DNA of 64,000 bases from CAYNLK01 sp964398055. Its GTDB lineage: Bacteria; Chloroflexota; Anaerolineae; 4572-78; J111. This document shows positions 1-7,750 of this stretch, piece after piece. The DNA is taken from the NCBI GenBank assembly GCA_964398055.1, contig CAYNLK010000017.1, positions 48,650 through 112,649 of the forward strand, read 5' to 3'. Made by a program: the position numbers and the translations under genes. Each line of letters begins with the position of its first letter. Position 1 is the first letter of the stretch. The notes beneath the pieces were generated by a model. It had not been told where the DNA came from. It saw only the letters and a program-made list of their open reading frames with translations, and searched no databases.

Positions 1-9
1 CCCTCTACT

Positions 10-1044
10 TTATTGAGCCTGCCAGTCGGTCATGAATTGCTGGTCTTTGGCCTGAGTGGCCGCGCCCAACATGGGATGCAGCTCCATAGCCGGCGAATAT
101 TTGCTGGCCGGGACGGTCTTGCCCAGGGCTTCGGCCATCGCCCGGACGTAGTGGGGCGCGCCGCCGCAGCAAACGCCGATGTAATTCACCCCCATTTCCC
201 TGGCGATCCGGGCAAAATTGGCCATCTCAAAGCGGGTGAGTAGAAACGGCTCCAGGGCAATCGGAAAGGCCTGGGCTTCGCCGGGTCGCCGTAACGACTC
301 AAACGTGGGCTGCTCCGGGGTGGTGCGGTAGGGTACCGGCTGGGCGGCGACGTAACCGCTGACCCCATCCCGAATCTTCTGCAAGAGCGGCAGCATGGTG
401 GCCGGCCCCCGGTCGCAGTTGAGACCGACCACATCGGCGCCGTTGTCGGCCAGGATTTTGCAAGCCTCTTCATAGCGGTAGCCATCGCGGGTCCGCTCCG
501 GCTGGACGGTGGCCAAAGTGACCATGGCCGGCAGATCGAACTCTTTGATGACTTCCAGCCCGATCAAGGCTTCGCCCAAATAGTCGTTGGTCTCGGCAAT
601 GACCATGTCAATGCCTTCCTCCACCGCCCAGCCCAATTGCTCACGATACATCGCCCGGACCAACTGGCCGGTTCGGTCGGGATCGTCCGGGTCATACACC
701 CAGGTGTTGCAAATATTGCCGGCTACCAGGGCGTCGCTTTCCCGGGCAACATGACGAGCCAGCCGGACAGCCTGTCGATTCATCGCCTCCAAATCGTTTT
801 CCCGGCCCACGTCTTTCAGCTTTTCCCGATGGGCGTAGTAGGTCAAGGCGACCATGACCTCGCTGCCGGCCCGCAAATATTCCCGGTGCAGTTGGCTGAG
901 CGCCTCAGGAAAGTCCAGCACCACTTCCGGCACATACGGCCCGGCCTTGATGTAGCCGCGCCGCTCCAACTCAAAAACGTAACCTTCGGCGCCCAGAACC
1001 ACATCGTTTGCCAATCTTTCTAAGAGTCCCCTTTTGTTTGGCAT
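10..1044 (-). CDS. Homocysteine S-methyltransferase family protein
   Basis: A 344-residue cytosolic enzyme of the zinc-dependent homocysteine/betaine-homocysteine S-methyltransferase family (Pfam S-methyl_trans). These enzymes move a methyl group from a donor such as betaine, S-methylmethionine or dimethylglycine to a thiol such as homocysteine. The zinc ligands are visible: Cys210 in the GLNC motif, and Cys292-Cys293 in the CCGG motif near the end. Length fits the single-domain members and there is no cobalamin-binding domain. The ATG is preceded by GAGGAGGT with a six-base spacer. A sarcosine-oxidase-like FAD enzyme lies a little upstream on the same strand, which would suit betaine or methylated-glycine breakdown. 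The donor is inferred, not shown. Confidence 0.85.
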   Translation of the reverse strand: MPNKRGLLERLANDVVLGAEGYVFELERRGYIKAGPYVPEVVLDFPEALSQLHREYLRAGSEVMVALTYYAHREKLKDVGRENDLEAMNRQAVRLARHVARESDALVAGNICNTWVYDPDDPDRTGQLVRAMYREQLGWAVEEGIDMVIAETNDYLGEALIGLEVIKEFDLPAMVTLATVQPERTRDGYRYEEACKILADNGADVVGLNCDRGPATMLPLLQKIRDGVSGYVAAQPVPYRTTPEQPTFESLRRPGEAQAFPIALEPFLLTRFEMANFARIAREMGVNYIGVCCGGAPHYVRAMAEALGKTVPASKYSPAMELHPMLGAATQAKDQQFMTDWQAQ

Positions 1045-1105
1045 CGGTCTACCTCCTCGAAAATGGTTGGTTTGTTGGTCAGGTGGTTAGTTGGTTAGTT
1101 TGTTC

Positions 1106-1139
1106 GATAGTTGGTTATCCAGCCAACTAACCAACTATC
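1106..1139. repeat. Stem-loop of TTGGTTAG-type words
   Basis: Perfect 11-base arms (GATAGTTGGTT / AACCAACTATC, 1106-1116 and 1129-1139) with a 12-base loop. They sit in a spacer (1060-1146) made almost wholly of GTTGGTTAG-like words. It separates two minus-strand genes. It lacks a T-tract on the minus strand, so it is called a repeat rather than a terminator. Confidence 0.7.
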
Positions 1140-1150
1140 AAACCAACTCA

Positions 1151-1822
1151 TCATTCCCGTTGTCGTCCCATTGAGACTATCGCACTCGCTGGCTCTTCCC
1201 CCGCCAGGTCGCGGACGGCCCGCCAGACCGGTTGGTCGCGATAGTCGTAATATTTGGTCCGCAGTAAAACCAAACTGCCCGGCGACATCAACCCGCCGGG
1301 CAGCCGGCCCTGGTGCAGCCGAATCGATTCGTAAAAATCCGGCGACATCTGCACCGCCTGGGCATGTTTTTGATTCCTGGCCCAGTGCTGGATCCCCTGA
1401 GGGTGGCTGAACAGGACCAGGTTACAGGCATCGCCGTTGTCCAGTTGGAGCGTACTGTAGCTGAGCAAATCGCCAAAGTCGGGCAGTTCGGCGATCAGTT
1501 CTCTATCCAGCTCATTCAGGATATCACGATTAACGTGCGGACGCTTTTGACCACAAAATCCAACCACGGTCAGGTCGCCCGGTTGGCCCATGGCCGCCGG
1601 GTTTACCAGGGCGATCCGGTGGAGGCGCCCGCCAGTCTCTTCCAGATACAGGATGATAGGACGGGGCTGATCCGGGACAGGCGCCGCCGCTTGCACAAAC
1701 TGGCGTAAGGTCTGGGCCATATGTTGCAGTGTGCGGGCGTCGGCCAGGCTGCGGGCCGGCCCGGTAAAGGGCCGATCTTCAACCATTTCTGAAGGTCCCA
1801 GGCGGATAAGCTGATTTGACAC
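1151..1822 (-). CDS. Hypothetical protein, about 223 aa
   Basis: I do not recognise this family. The start chosen is the GTG at 1822 because it is preceded by AGGAGGTGG with a seven-base spacer; a longer reading to 1954 would run through a hairpin and lacks a ribosome site. The protein is soluble, mixed alpha/beta in composition, with no signal peptide or membrane segment. Its centre holds a HRIALVNPAAMGQPGDLTVV stretch, and the C-terminal part ends in a charged tail. It lies downstream of the FAD oxidoreductase and upstream of the methyltransferase on the same strand, so it may belong to the same catabolic unit, but hairpins in both spacers make co-transcription uncertain. Confidence 0.6.
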   Translation of the reverse strand: MSNQLIRLGPSEMVEDRPFTGPARSLADARTLQHMAQTLRQFVQAAAPVPDQPRPIILYLEETGGRLHRIALVNPAAMGQPGDLTVVGFCGQKRPHVNRDILNELDRELIAELPDFGDLLSYSTLQLDNGDACNLVLFSHPQGIQHWARNQKHAQAVQMSPDFYESIRLHQGRLPGGLMSPGSLVLLRTKYYDYRDQPVWRAVRDLAGEEPASAIVSMGRQRE

Positions 1823-1896
1823 AGACGCTCCACCTCCTGTTGAAGCTACCAGCTTGCTGGAGAGAAATTGCCATAGGTTCAAAAGAGCCGGTGTCG

Positions 1897-1940
1897 AGGC
1901 TTTAGCCGGTGAAAAATACGGCATTTTCCGGCTAAAGCCT
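1897..1940. repeat. Hairpin with GGCTTTAGCCGG arms
   Basis: Perfect 13-base arms AGGCTTTAGCCGG (1897-1909) and CCGGCTAAAGCCT (1928-1940), extended inward by an AAAA/TTTT pairing with a two-base bulge. It lies between the FAD oxidoreductase stop and the GTG start of the next minus-strand gene. Without a T-run it is more likely a REP-like palindrome or an mRNA processing/stability element than a simple terminator. Confidence 0.75.
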
Positions 1941-1981
1941 TGATTCCAGAACACTCTCCGACAGCCTGTTGGGGTAAGGCG

Positions 1982-3313
1982 TTAAACCCAGGGCGAATGG
2001 CTGTTTGAACTGCCGAAGGTTTTGCCCGCGGCAAAACGGTTGAGAGCAAACGGTTTCAACTCCGTGACCTCCTCCCCTTGCAGATAGCGGGCGACCAGCT
2101 TGCCGGCGCCGGTCATCTTAAAGCCGTGGTTGCTGTCGGCGATCATGTAGACATTGGGCAGCACCCAGTCAAAAATGGGCACGTTATCCGGGGTAAAGGC
2201 GCCGATGCCGCCGTTGCGCCGTTCGCGGAAGTTGGGCCGGCAGCCCTCAAAGCGGGCCATCGTCTGGGCCATGGCCGCGCACAAGTAATCGGCAAACTCC
2301 GGCTCAGCCTGGTAGGCGTCGTTGGCGTGACCGTAGGGGTCGGTGACCGCCTCCGGCCCAAGTTTGACTGGGGTAGTGCCGCCCTGCAAGCCAGGCCGGT
2401 CCATCCGCTCGTTGCCGTTTTTGAAGTAGACGTAGGTATAATCGGCTAACTGCTGATCGGTCCTTTCGTCAAATACCGGCGTGTTCATCAGTTCCACGTG
2501 CAGCACCGGCGGATTCAGGCCGGCCGGGGTCACATAGGGTTGGGCGTGGTACACCTCGCCCTCCAGCAGCCGCCAGTAGGTCCACATATCCTTAACCTCG
2601 CTGGTGCCGTCGGCGTAGCGACAATCCAGTGTCAGCGGCTGCTGGAGCATAGTCCAATGTTTGGGTGTCCAGGCCCCTAATCCCCAGACCACCAAATCGC
2701 ATTTGATGGCGCCCTGGTTGGTCTCCACGGCGATAACCTGGCCGGCCTGCACCGTATACCCGGTCACCTCGACGCCGGTTAGAATGCGGACGTTGTGCTC
2801 GGCGCATTTGCGGGCCAGCCCTTGCAAGGCCTGGCGGGTGCCGGCATAGCCGCTAACCTGCTCGTGAATGACCACGTCGACCTTGTCTGTTTTGAAGTCG
2901 GGCCAGATTGTTTTGAGAAATTGGCGGGCTTCCAGACCCACGTACAGGTCCGAAGTGTAATCGACCGAGTTCTGACTGCGCTGGATGCGCTCGTAGTCGG
3001 GAATCTGGTTGGCTTCACCGCAGGAAATGTAGCCCACCTGCTGAAAGCCAAAGGCGACCGGGTCGGACATCCACACGTCAACGCTGTGACGCAAAATGGC
3101 GTGGAGCGGCTCGGTCATATAAAAATTGCGCACGCAGCCGCAGGCAATGCCTGAGGCGCCCGCGCCGACGCCGCCTTTGTCGAGCACCACGATATCCTGG
3201 CCGCTCCCCCGGCCTCTGGCCTCAAGCTCCATGGCCAGGTGCCAGGCTGTGCTCAGGCCGTGGATGCCGGCCCCAATGATGACATATTGGCAAGAATCTG
3301 GAATTTTACCCAT
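1982..3313 (-). CDS. FAD-dependent amine oxidase-like protein (DAO family)
   Basis: A 443-residue flavoprotein of the D-amino-acid oxidase/sarcosine oxidase family. The N-terminus carries the dinucleotide-binding motif VIIGAGIHGLSTAWHLA (about residues 11-27) followed by the acidic end of the second strand (VVLDKGGVGAGASG). The C-terminal part contains a NGGIGAFTPDNVPIFD segment and a late flavin-contact segment (MIADSNHGFKMTGAGKL), as in sarcosine oxidase beta and glycine oxidases. The expected reaction is oxidative deamination or demethylation of an N-substituted amino acid. The ATG has GGGGGGA six bases upstream. The neighbouring methyltransferase and IclR regulator suggest a methylated-amine catabolic unit; the substrate is not shown. 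Confidence 0.85.
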   Translation of the reverse strand: MGKIPDSCQYVIIGAGIHGLSTAWHLAMELEARGRGSGQDIVVLDKGGVGAGASGIACGCVRNFYMTEPLHAILRHSVDVWMSDPVAFGFQQVGYISCGEANQIPDYERIQRSQNSVDYTSDLYVGLEARQFLKTIWPDFKTDKVDVVIHEQVSGYAGTRQALQGLARKCAEHNVRILTGVEVTGYTVQAGQVIAVETNQGAIKCDLVVWGLGAWTPKHWTMLQQPLTLDCRYADGTSEVKDMWTYWRLLEGEVYHAQPYVTPAGLNPPVLHVELMNTPVFDERTDQQLADYTYVYFKNGNERMDRPGLQGGTTPVKLGPEAVTDPYGHANDAYQAEPEFADYLCAAMAQTMARFEGCRPNFRERRNGGIGAFTPDNVPIFDWVLPNVYMIADSNHGFKMTGAGKLVARYLQGEEVTELKPFALNRFAAGKTFGSSNSHSPWV

Positions 3314-3380
3314 TGAGCATCCCCCCTTGAATATGATGGATCATCAATATTTAAACATTGTCGCTTGAACTCAACGGAAC

Positions 3381-3417
3381 ACGCACTACGAAACGTGTTG
3401 TGTGTTTCGTGGTGCGT
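3381..3417. repeat. Inverted repeat with TTTCGTG words
   Basis: Arms ACGCACTACGAAAC (3381-3394) and GTTTCGTGGTGCGT (3404-3417) pair at 13 of 14 positions, followed by TTGTCCTAACC. The same words (GTGTTTCGTG, CCTAA) form another inverted repeat at 6635-6684. It lies between the IclR stop and the FAD oxidoreductase start. Confidence 0.65.
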
Positions 3418-3454
3418 TTGTCCTAACCGCTTTCATTTATTTTCCGAGAATTCT

Positions 3455-4240
3455 CTACTCATTGGTCGGGACGCGACCAAGCTGCCGTGAGATGTTACCG
3501 GCCGTTTGCCGGACCGCGGCCGCAACTTGCTCAACTTCGTCCGGCCCAATCCGGTAGGTGGGGCCGGAGACCACCAGGGCGGCGACTACCCGGCCGGTGT
3601 GGTCAAAAAGGGGCGCGGCCACGGTGCTCAAACCTTCCTGGTGTTCTTGATGGGTGACGGCGTAACCCTGCTGGCGGATTTGAACCAGAGTTTGGGCCAG
3701 AAGCTGGTGATCGACGACGGTCTGGCCGGTATAACGAGGCAATTCCGCCGGTAGAATCGCCTCCCTTGCCTCTGGCGGCAGATAGGCTAACAAAACCTTA
3801 CCCGCCGACGTGCAGTGCAGCGGCGTCCGCCGGCCAATTCGGCCGACATATTGAATCGGCCGGGGGCTGGGCGCGCCGGCGATATTCATACATTCGTGCT
3901 CGCTCAAAATGGCCAGGTTGACGGTTTCTTGGGTGCGCTCGGCCAGCTCGTTCAGGTAGGGTTGGGCTAACTCGCGTAAATCGAGCCGGTCGAGCACGAT
4001 GCCGGCCAGCGTCACCAGGGTCATACCCAGGTGATATTTGCCGGTCTCCGGATTCTGCTCAACAAAGCCTTCTTGCTGCAACGTGGACAACAGCCGCGAG
4101 ACCGTGCTTTTGTGCAAACCCAGTTGTTGGCTCAGGGCGGTGACGCCCTGCTCAGCATCGGTGGTGGTGAAGCAACGCAAAATTGCCGCTGCCCGCTGCA
4201 CGGATTGAATCCCGGCGTCTGAAGCCTGCTTCTTTGTCAT
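3455..4240 (-). CDS. IclR family transcriptional regulator
   Basis: About 261 residues from the ATG at 4240; a TTG at 4270 would add ten residues, and neither start has a strong ribosome site. The N-terminal winged helix-turn-helix (GVTALSQQLGLHKSTVSRLL) is followed by the linker helix and the effector domain (LAERTQETVNLAILSEHECM ... CTSAGKVLLAYLPPE ... GLSTVAAPLFDHTGRVVAAL), all typical of IclR proteins of this length. IclR regulators usually bind small catabolic effectors and control adjacent genes. Here the neighbour downstream on the same strand is the FAD amine oxidase-like gene. A consensus promoter and a 7-7-7 palindrome lie upstream, which suggests autoregulation. Confidence 0.9.
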   Translation of the reverse strand: MTKKQASDAGIQSVQRAAAILRCFTTTDAEQGVTALSQQLGLHKSTVSRLLSTLQQEGFVEQNPETGKYHLGMTLVTLAGIVLDRLDLRELAQPYLNELAERTQETVNLAILSEHECMNIAGAPSPRPIQYVGRIGRRTPLHCTSAGKVLLAYLPPEAREAILPAELPRYTGQTVVDHQLLAQTLVQIRQQGYAVTHQEHQEGLSTVAAPLFDHTGRVVAALVVSGPTYRIGPDEVEQVAAAVRQTAGNISRQLGRVPTNE

Positions 4241-4284
4241 CACGGGTATCGTCTTGGGTCGGGCTGGCAATGTTGACGGAGATG

Positions 4285-4305
4285 GTGTTGCGTATGATGC
4301 AACAC
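4285..4305. promoter_or_regulatory. Candidate IclR operator (palindrome)
   Basis: GTGTTGC (4285-4291), a seven-base centre, and GCAACAC (4299-4305). It lies just downstream of the -10 box of the minus-strand promoter, where a bound repressor would block transcription. Size and spacing suit IclR-type sites. Binding is inferred from position only. Confidence 0.6.
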
Positions 4306-4327
4306 TGTTCCCCCATTAAGCATTTCT

Positions 4328-4356
4328 ATTATACTACACCTGTGCGGCGCTGTCAA
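4328..4356 (-). promoter_or_regulatory. Consensus sigma-70 promoter for the IclR gene
   Basis: On the minus strand, TTGACA (4356-4351), a 17-base spacer and TATAAT (4333-4328): both hexamers match the housekeeping consensus exactly and the spacing is optimal. Transcription would begin near 4321 and run into the IclR gene. Confidence 0.85.
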
Positions 4357-4713
4357 CGGGTTTTTTGCCGGCCGGGGTACATCCAGAATCTTAGGCCACT
4401 CAGGTAGCCGGCGCTGGCTACTACAATTTGGGCAGCTACGGGGATCACATTGGGGTCGTATTGGGATCGTATTAAGACCCCATTAGAGCGCCATTAAGCG
4501 CCGGAGTATTAGCCTTAAAGCGCTGGGCGCTTAACCGGGCCGCCGCGCCCCGCTAATGCGCTAACACTGGAATTTTCGGAGGGAATGTGGTAATATGAGG
4601 CCAGCCGATAATCCAAGGCGCGGGTTTGCCGCTAATTCAAGGTTGGGCGCACTCTTTTCGCGATCGATTCAAAGATTGAGAAAACGTATACTCACTTCCA
4701 GGAAACTTCCTCT
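4357..4713. other. Intergenic region upstream of the X-Pro lipoprotein gene
   Basis: About 360 bases without a gene. There are degenerate direct repeats of the words GTATTGGGATC, CCATTA and GCGCC around 4440-4550. A possible -10 box TATACT lies at 4687-4692, but there is no convincing -35 at the right spacing. AGGAAACTTCCT immediately before the ATG at 4714 is a small palindrome overlapping the ribosome site. I see no RNA gene here. Confidence 0.5.
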
Positions 4714-6624
4714 ATGAAAAACTTCATTGCAGATGATAAACAAACGTGGTCACTTTTGTATTTCGCGGTTATCTTGGCGCTGCTCGGTAGTTGCGCCGGC
4801 CCGGTCTCGACAAACAGCCCTGGGCCGGGTGAAACTACCACCCCCAAGTCGACGGTCTCGGTGCCGACGGTCACCGCCGCCAGCCTGCCGACAAACACCC
4901 CAGAGGAGCGCCTGTCACAACCGGGTAACTACGAGGGCTATTCTCAACCGCTGTATCACCAAAGAAGTTCATCATCGCAGTACATCCCAATGCGAGATGG
5001 AACAAAATTGGCGGCGCTCATCCTCCGGCCGGCTCAGGATGGCAAGACGGTGACCACGCCCTTGCCGGTGATCTGGACCCACAACCGCTATCATCGCGAG
5101 GGGATATTCAATTGGCATTACCTGCAAACTGTATTGAAGTATGGCTATGTGATTGTCTCGGTGGATGTGCGCGGCACCGGGGCTTCATTTGGCACTTATC
5201 GAGATCTATTCTCGCCAGAAGAAACCCGCGACGCCTATGACATCACCGAGTGGCTGGCGGTACAACCCTGGTCTGATGGGAATATTGGCATGTTTGGCCG
5301 GTCATATTTGGGCATCACCCAATTCATGGCGGCCAGCACCGCGCCGCCTCACTTGAAGGCGATTTTTCCCGAAATGTCTGAGTTTGATCGTTATTCCTTT
5401 ATATATCCGGGCGGCGTGTTCCATGACGATTTCTTCCGCCAGTGGGGAAATATGATCAACAGGTTAGATGCTGACGGTTCGGCTGTAGATGAAGATCTGG
5501 ATAGGATCATGCTCCAGGAAGCCTTGAAGGAACATGCGGGCAATATGGATGTGTTTGATGCGTATGCGCATTTGCCTTATCGAGATAGCGTGTCTGCCCT
5601 GACTGGCATGCAGCCCTATATCACCAACAACCCGGCGAATTACCTGAAAGAGATCCGGAGTTCCGGTATACCCGTGTACCATTGGGCGGGCTGGTATGAC
5701 ATGTTCCCTAAGCATGCGCTCTTGTGGTACAGCAACCTGACGAACCCTCAAAAAATCGTGATTGGCCCCTGGGCGCATCCGCAATTGGGGTACCTCGATC
5801 TGGCCATAGAAGAAGTGCGCTGGTATGACTACTGGCTCAAAGGGATTGACAATGGGGTGATGAGCGAAGCACCCATTTATTACTACACCATGGGAGAGGG
5901 GAAGAATTCTGGTTGGCATTCAGCCTGGCAGTGGCCATTGCCCAATCAAAAGCTCACCAACTATTATTTCGATGGCACAAAATCAGGCAGCGTAGACTCT
6001 GTAAATGACGGGAGTCTCAGCCTGGATTTGCCTGTAACGACGACCGGCGTAGATGAGTATCTTGTGGATTACTCTACGACTTCCGGCACGGCCACCCGTT
6101 GGACAGCCGGATACGATGTCATGTCGCCTGTTTATCCCAACACGATGATGTTCAATGATGAGAAAGGGTTGACCTATACGACCCCGCCTTTACCGGCTGA
6201 GGTCGAGGTCACCGGCCACCCGGTTGTCCATCTTTGGGTCACCTCTTCCGCCAAGGACGGAGATTTCTTTGTGTATCTGGAAGATATTTCTGCAGCCCGC
6301 TATTCAAAATTCGTCACTGAGGGTAATCTACGCGCCTCCCACAGAGCCATTTCCACAGCGCCTTATGAGAATCTGGGACTGCCTTATCATCGCAGCTATG
6401 CCGAAGATATCGCCGATTTGCCCGATCAGCCGGTTGAACTGGTTTTCGATTTGTTGCCCACATCTTATGTCTTTGCTGCCGGCCACCGGATTCGGGTAAC
6501 GATCACCTGTGCGGATAAAGATACTGCCCTGACGCCGCAGTTGGATCCTCCTCCCACGGTTCATCTATATCGTGAGGCCGATCATGCCTCGTACATTGTG
6601 CTGCCCATTATTCCCAACCCGTGA
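4714..6624 (+). CDS. CocE/NonD family X-Pro dipeptidyl-peptidase-like lipoprotein
   Basis: A 636-residue serine hydrolase of the X-Pro dipeptidyl-peptidase (S15)/CocE family. It begins with a lipoprotein signal: hydrophobic residues 13-24 and a lipobox LLGSC with Cys27, followed by a Ser/Thr/Pro-rich linker, so it should be anchored outside the membrane. The alpha/beta-hydrolase core shows DVRGTGASFG and the nucleophile elbow GRSYLG (Ser197). The likely acid and base are the Asp in HWAGWYDMF and the His in GPWAHPQLG. The last third is the jelly-roll C-terminal domain (VEVTGHPVVHLWVTSSAKDG). Family activities are removal of X-Pro dipeptides or ester hydrolysis; which applies is unknown. Base use is more AT-rich than in the surrounding genes, hinting at a different origin. 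Confidence 0.88.
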   Translation: MKNFIADDKQTWSLLYFAVILALLGSCAGPVSTNSPGPGETTTPKSTVSVPTVTAASLPTNTPEERLSQPGNYEGYSQPLYHQRSSSSQYIPMRDGTKLAALILRPAQDGKTVTTPLPVIWTHNRYHREGIFNWHYLQTVLKYGYVIVSVDVRGTGASFGTYRDLFSPEETRDAYDITEWLAVQPWSDGNIGMFGRSYLGITQFMAASTAPPHLKAIFPEMSEFDRYSFIYPGGVFHDDFFRQWGNMINRLDADGSAVDEDLDRIMLQEALKEHAGNMDVFDAYAHLPYRDSVSALTGMQPYITNNPANYLKEIRSSGIPVYHWAGWYDMFPKHALLWYSNLTNPQKIVIGPWAHPQLGYLDLAIEEVRWYDYWLKGIDNGVMSEAPIYYYTMGEGKNSGWHSAWQWPLPNQKLTNYYFDGTKSGSVDSVNDGSLSLDLPVTTTGVDEYLVDYSTTSGTATRWTAGYDVMSPVYPNTMMFNDEKGLTYTTPPLPAEVEVTGHPVVHLWVTSSAKDGDFFVYLEDISAARYSKFVTEGNLRASHRAISTAPYENLGLPYHRSYAEDIADLPDQPVELVFDLLPTSYVFAAGHRIRVTITCADKDTALTPQLDPPPTVHLYREADHASYIVLPIIPNP

Positions 6625-6634
6625 CGTTGACCTG

Positions 6635-6684
6635 GTGTTTCGTGGCCTAAGTAAGCCCACAGTTATGGTTAGGACACGAAACAC
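6635..6684. repeat. Inverted repeat with TTTCGTG words, second copy
   Basis: Arms GTGTTTCGTGGCCTAA (6635-6650) and TTAGGACACGAAACAC (6669-6684) pair at 15 of 16 positions around an 18-base loop. It sits 10 bases after the lipoprotein gene stop. It shares words with the repeat at 3381-3417. It could terminate or stabilise the lipoprotein mRNA, although no T-tract follows. Confidence 0.7.
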
Positions 6685-6688
6685 TTAG

Positions 6689-6740
6689 GCAGTTGGGCAT
6701 GAAGGGCAACATTACTATGGGGCTATTTGCGCCCAACTGC
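6689..6740. repeat. GCAGTTGGGC inverted repeat
   Basis: Perfect 10-base arms GCAGTTGGGC (6689-6698) and GCCCAACTGC (6731-6740) with a 32-base loop, upstream of the DUF4386-like gene. The left arm contains GTTGGGC, which matches the integron core-site consensus GTTRRRY, and the right arm GCCCAAC matches RYYYAAC. Confidence 0.55.
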
Positions 6741-6808
6741 ACTAGAGTTGGAGAAAGATTGGTTGCTGAGTAGCGGCGACAGACACCACAACGAAAAGGA
6801 GATTCAAA

Positions 6809-7468
6809 ATGAAAAACTTGCAAAAAATGGGCGGCTTTGCCGCGCTATACCTGGCAATAGCATACTTGACAGGTATTGTGTTGTTTCTGTTTGTGTTGGA
6901 CTACCCCAGTATTGTCGAACCTGCTCAGAAGGTAGCTTTACTCGTAGACAAGCAGATGGTCATCTACATAACGAACTTGTTAATGTATGTGATATTCGGC
7001 GTCTTTCTGGTTGTCTTGACTCTGGCGCTCTACGAGCGCTTGAATACCGCCTCGCCAGCAATAATTCGGACGGCGACTGCCATTGGGATTATTTGGGCGG
7101 GCGCGCTGATTGCCAGTGGTATGGTAGCCAATGCTGGTATTGCTCCCACCGTCGCGCTCTATGATAAAGACCCTACTCAAGCCGCATTGACCTGGTTGGC
7201 GATTGAATCTGTAGCAAACGGGTTGGGCGGCGCAAATGGTGAGATTTTAGGCGGCTTATGGACACTTCTTGTAAGTTGGGCTGCTTTGCAAGTGAGTGGG
7301 CTTCCCAAGTGGTTGAACTATCTTGGCATATTGGTTGGCGTGATAGGCATCATTTCAACTGTCCCAGGTCTTAGCGACCTGGCAGGGCTGTTTGGAATGA
7401 GCCAAATCCTGTGGTTCGTCTGGCTAGGGATTGTCCTGTTGCGTCGGAGTCCAAGCGCGGCAGTGTAA
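6809..7468 (+). CDS. DUF4386-like integral membrane protein
   Basis: A 219-residue protein with about six hydrophobic segments (near residues 10-30, 50-72, 86-110, 125-150, 155-175 and 187-212). It resembles the DUF4386 family of multi-pass proteins, whose function is not established. The start has AAAAGGAG nine bases upstream. Codon use is noticeably more AT-rich than in the GC-rich genes on either side. Sequences that look like integron core sites lie upstream (6692) and downstream (7597-7649), which is unusual for a chromosomal housekeeping gene. The family call rests on overall pattern rather than a diagnostic motif. Confidence 0.65.
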   Translation: MKNLQKMGGFAALYLAIAYLTGIVLFLFVLDYPSIVEPAQKVALLVDKQMVIYITNLLMYVIFGVFLVVLTLALYERLNTASPAIIRTATAIGIIWAGALIASGMVANAGIAPTVALYDKDPTQAALTWLAIESVANGLGGANGEILGGLWTLLVSWAALQVSGLPKWLNYLGILVGVIGIISTVPGLSDLAGLFGMSQILWFVWLGIVLLRRSPSAAV

Positions 7469-7596
7469 AACAATAGACGCAATAACAATACCGCCGTACT
7501 CCTATAGCTGAATTAAAACAATATGTCAACGACATAACTGAGCCTGTTGAGACTGGGCGAAAATTAAACACCCTTCGTACGCCCAATATGCCAGCC

Positions 7597-7649
7597 GTCT
7601 AACGAGTGGTTGTAGCCGACGTGAAGCGCGACTGAAGTGGGCGTTGGGT
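7597..7649 (+). other. attC-like site (integron recombination site), candidate
   Basis: GTCTAAC (7597-7603) matches the R'' box RYYYAAC, and GTTGGGT (7643-7649) matches the R' box GTTRRRY, 53 bases end to end. Between them lie AGCCGAC and GCGCGACT, in the places where attC sites have their L'' and L' boxes, although pairing is imperfect. No integrase gene is in the window, so this is a weak call. Confidence 0.35.
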
Positions 7650-7750
7650 GGCAGCATTATTCTCCAAATAGAGTAATGGGACGATGAAAGATTATCCAAA
7701 ACGGCGCTCTATTTCCCGGCCACACCGGCCCCATAGCTGATCGATGAGCC

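Noticed and set aside
6727..7164. 145-codon plus-strand frame overlapping the DUF4386-like gene
   Set aside because: Unusual composition, no ribosome site, and it overlaps a gene with clear membrane segments and an AAAAGGAG site.
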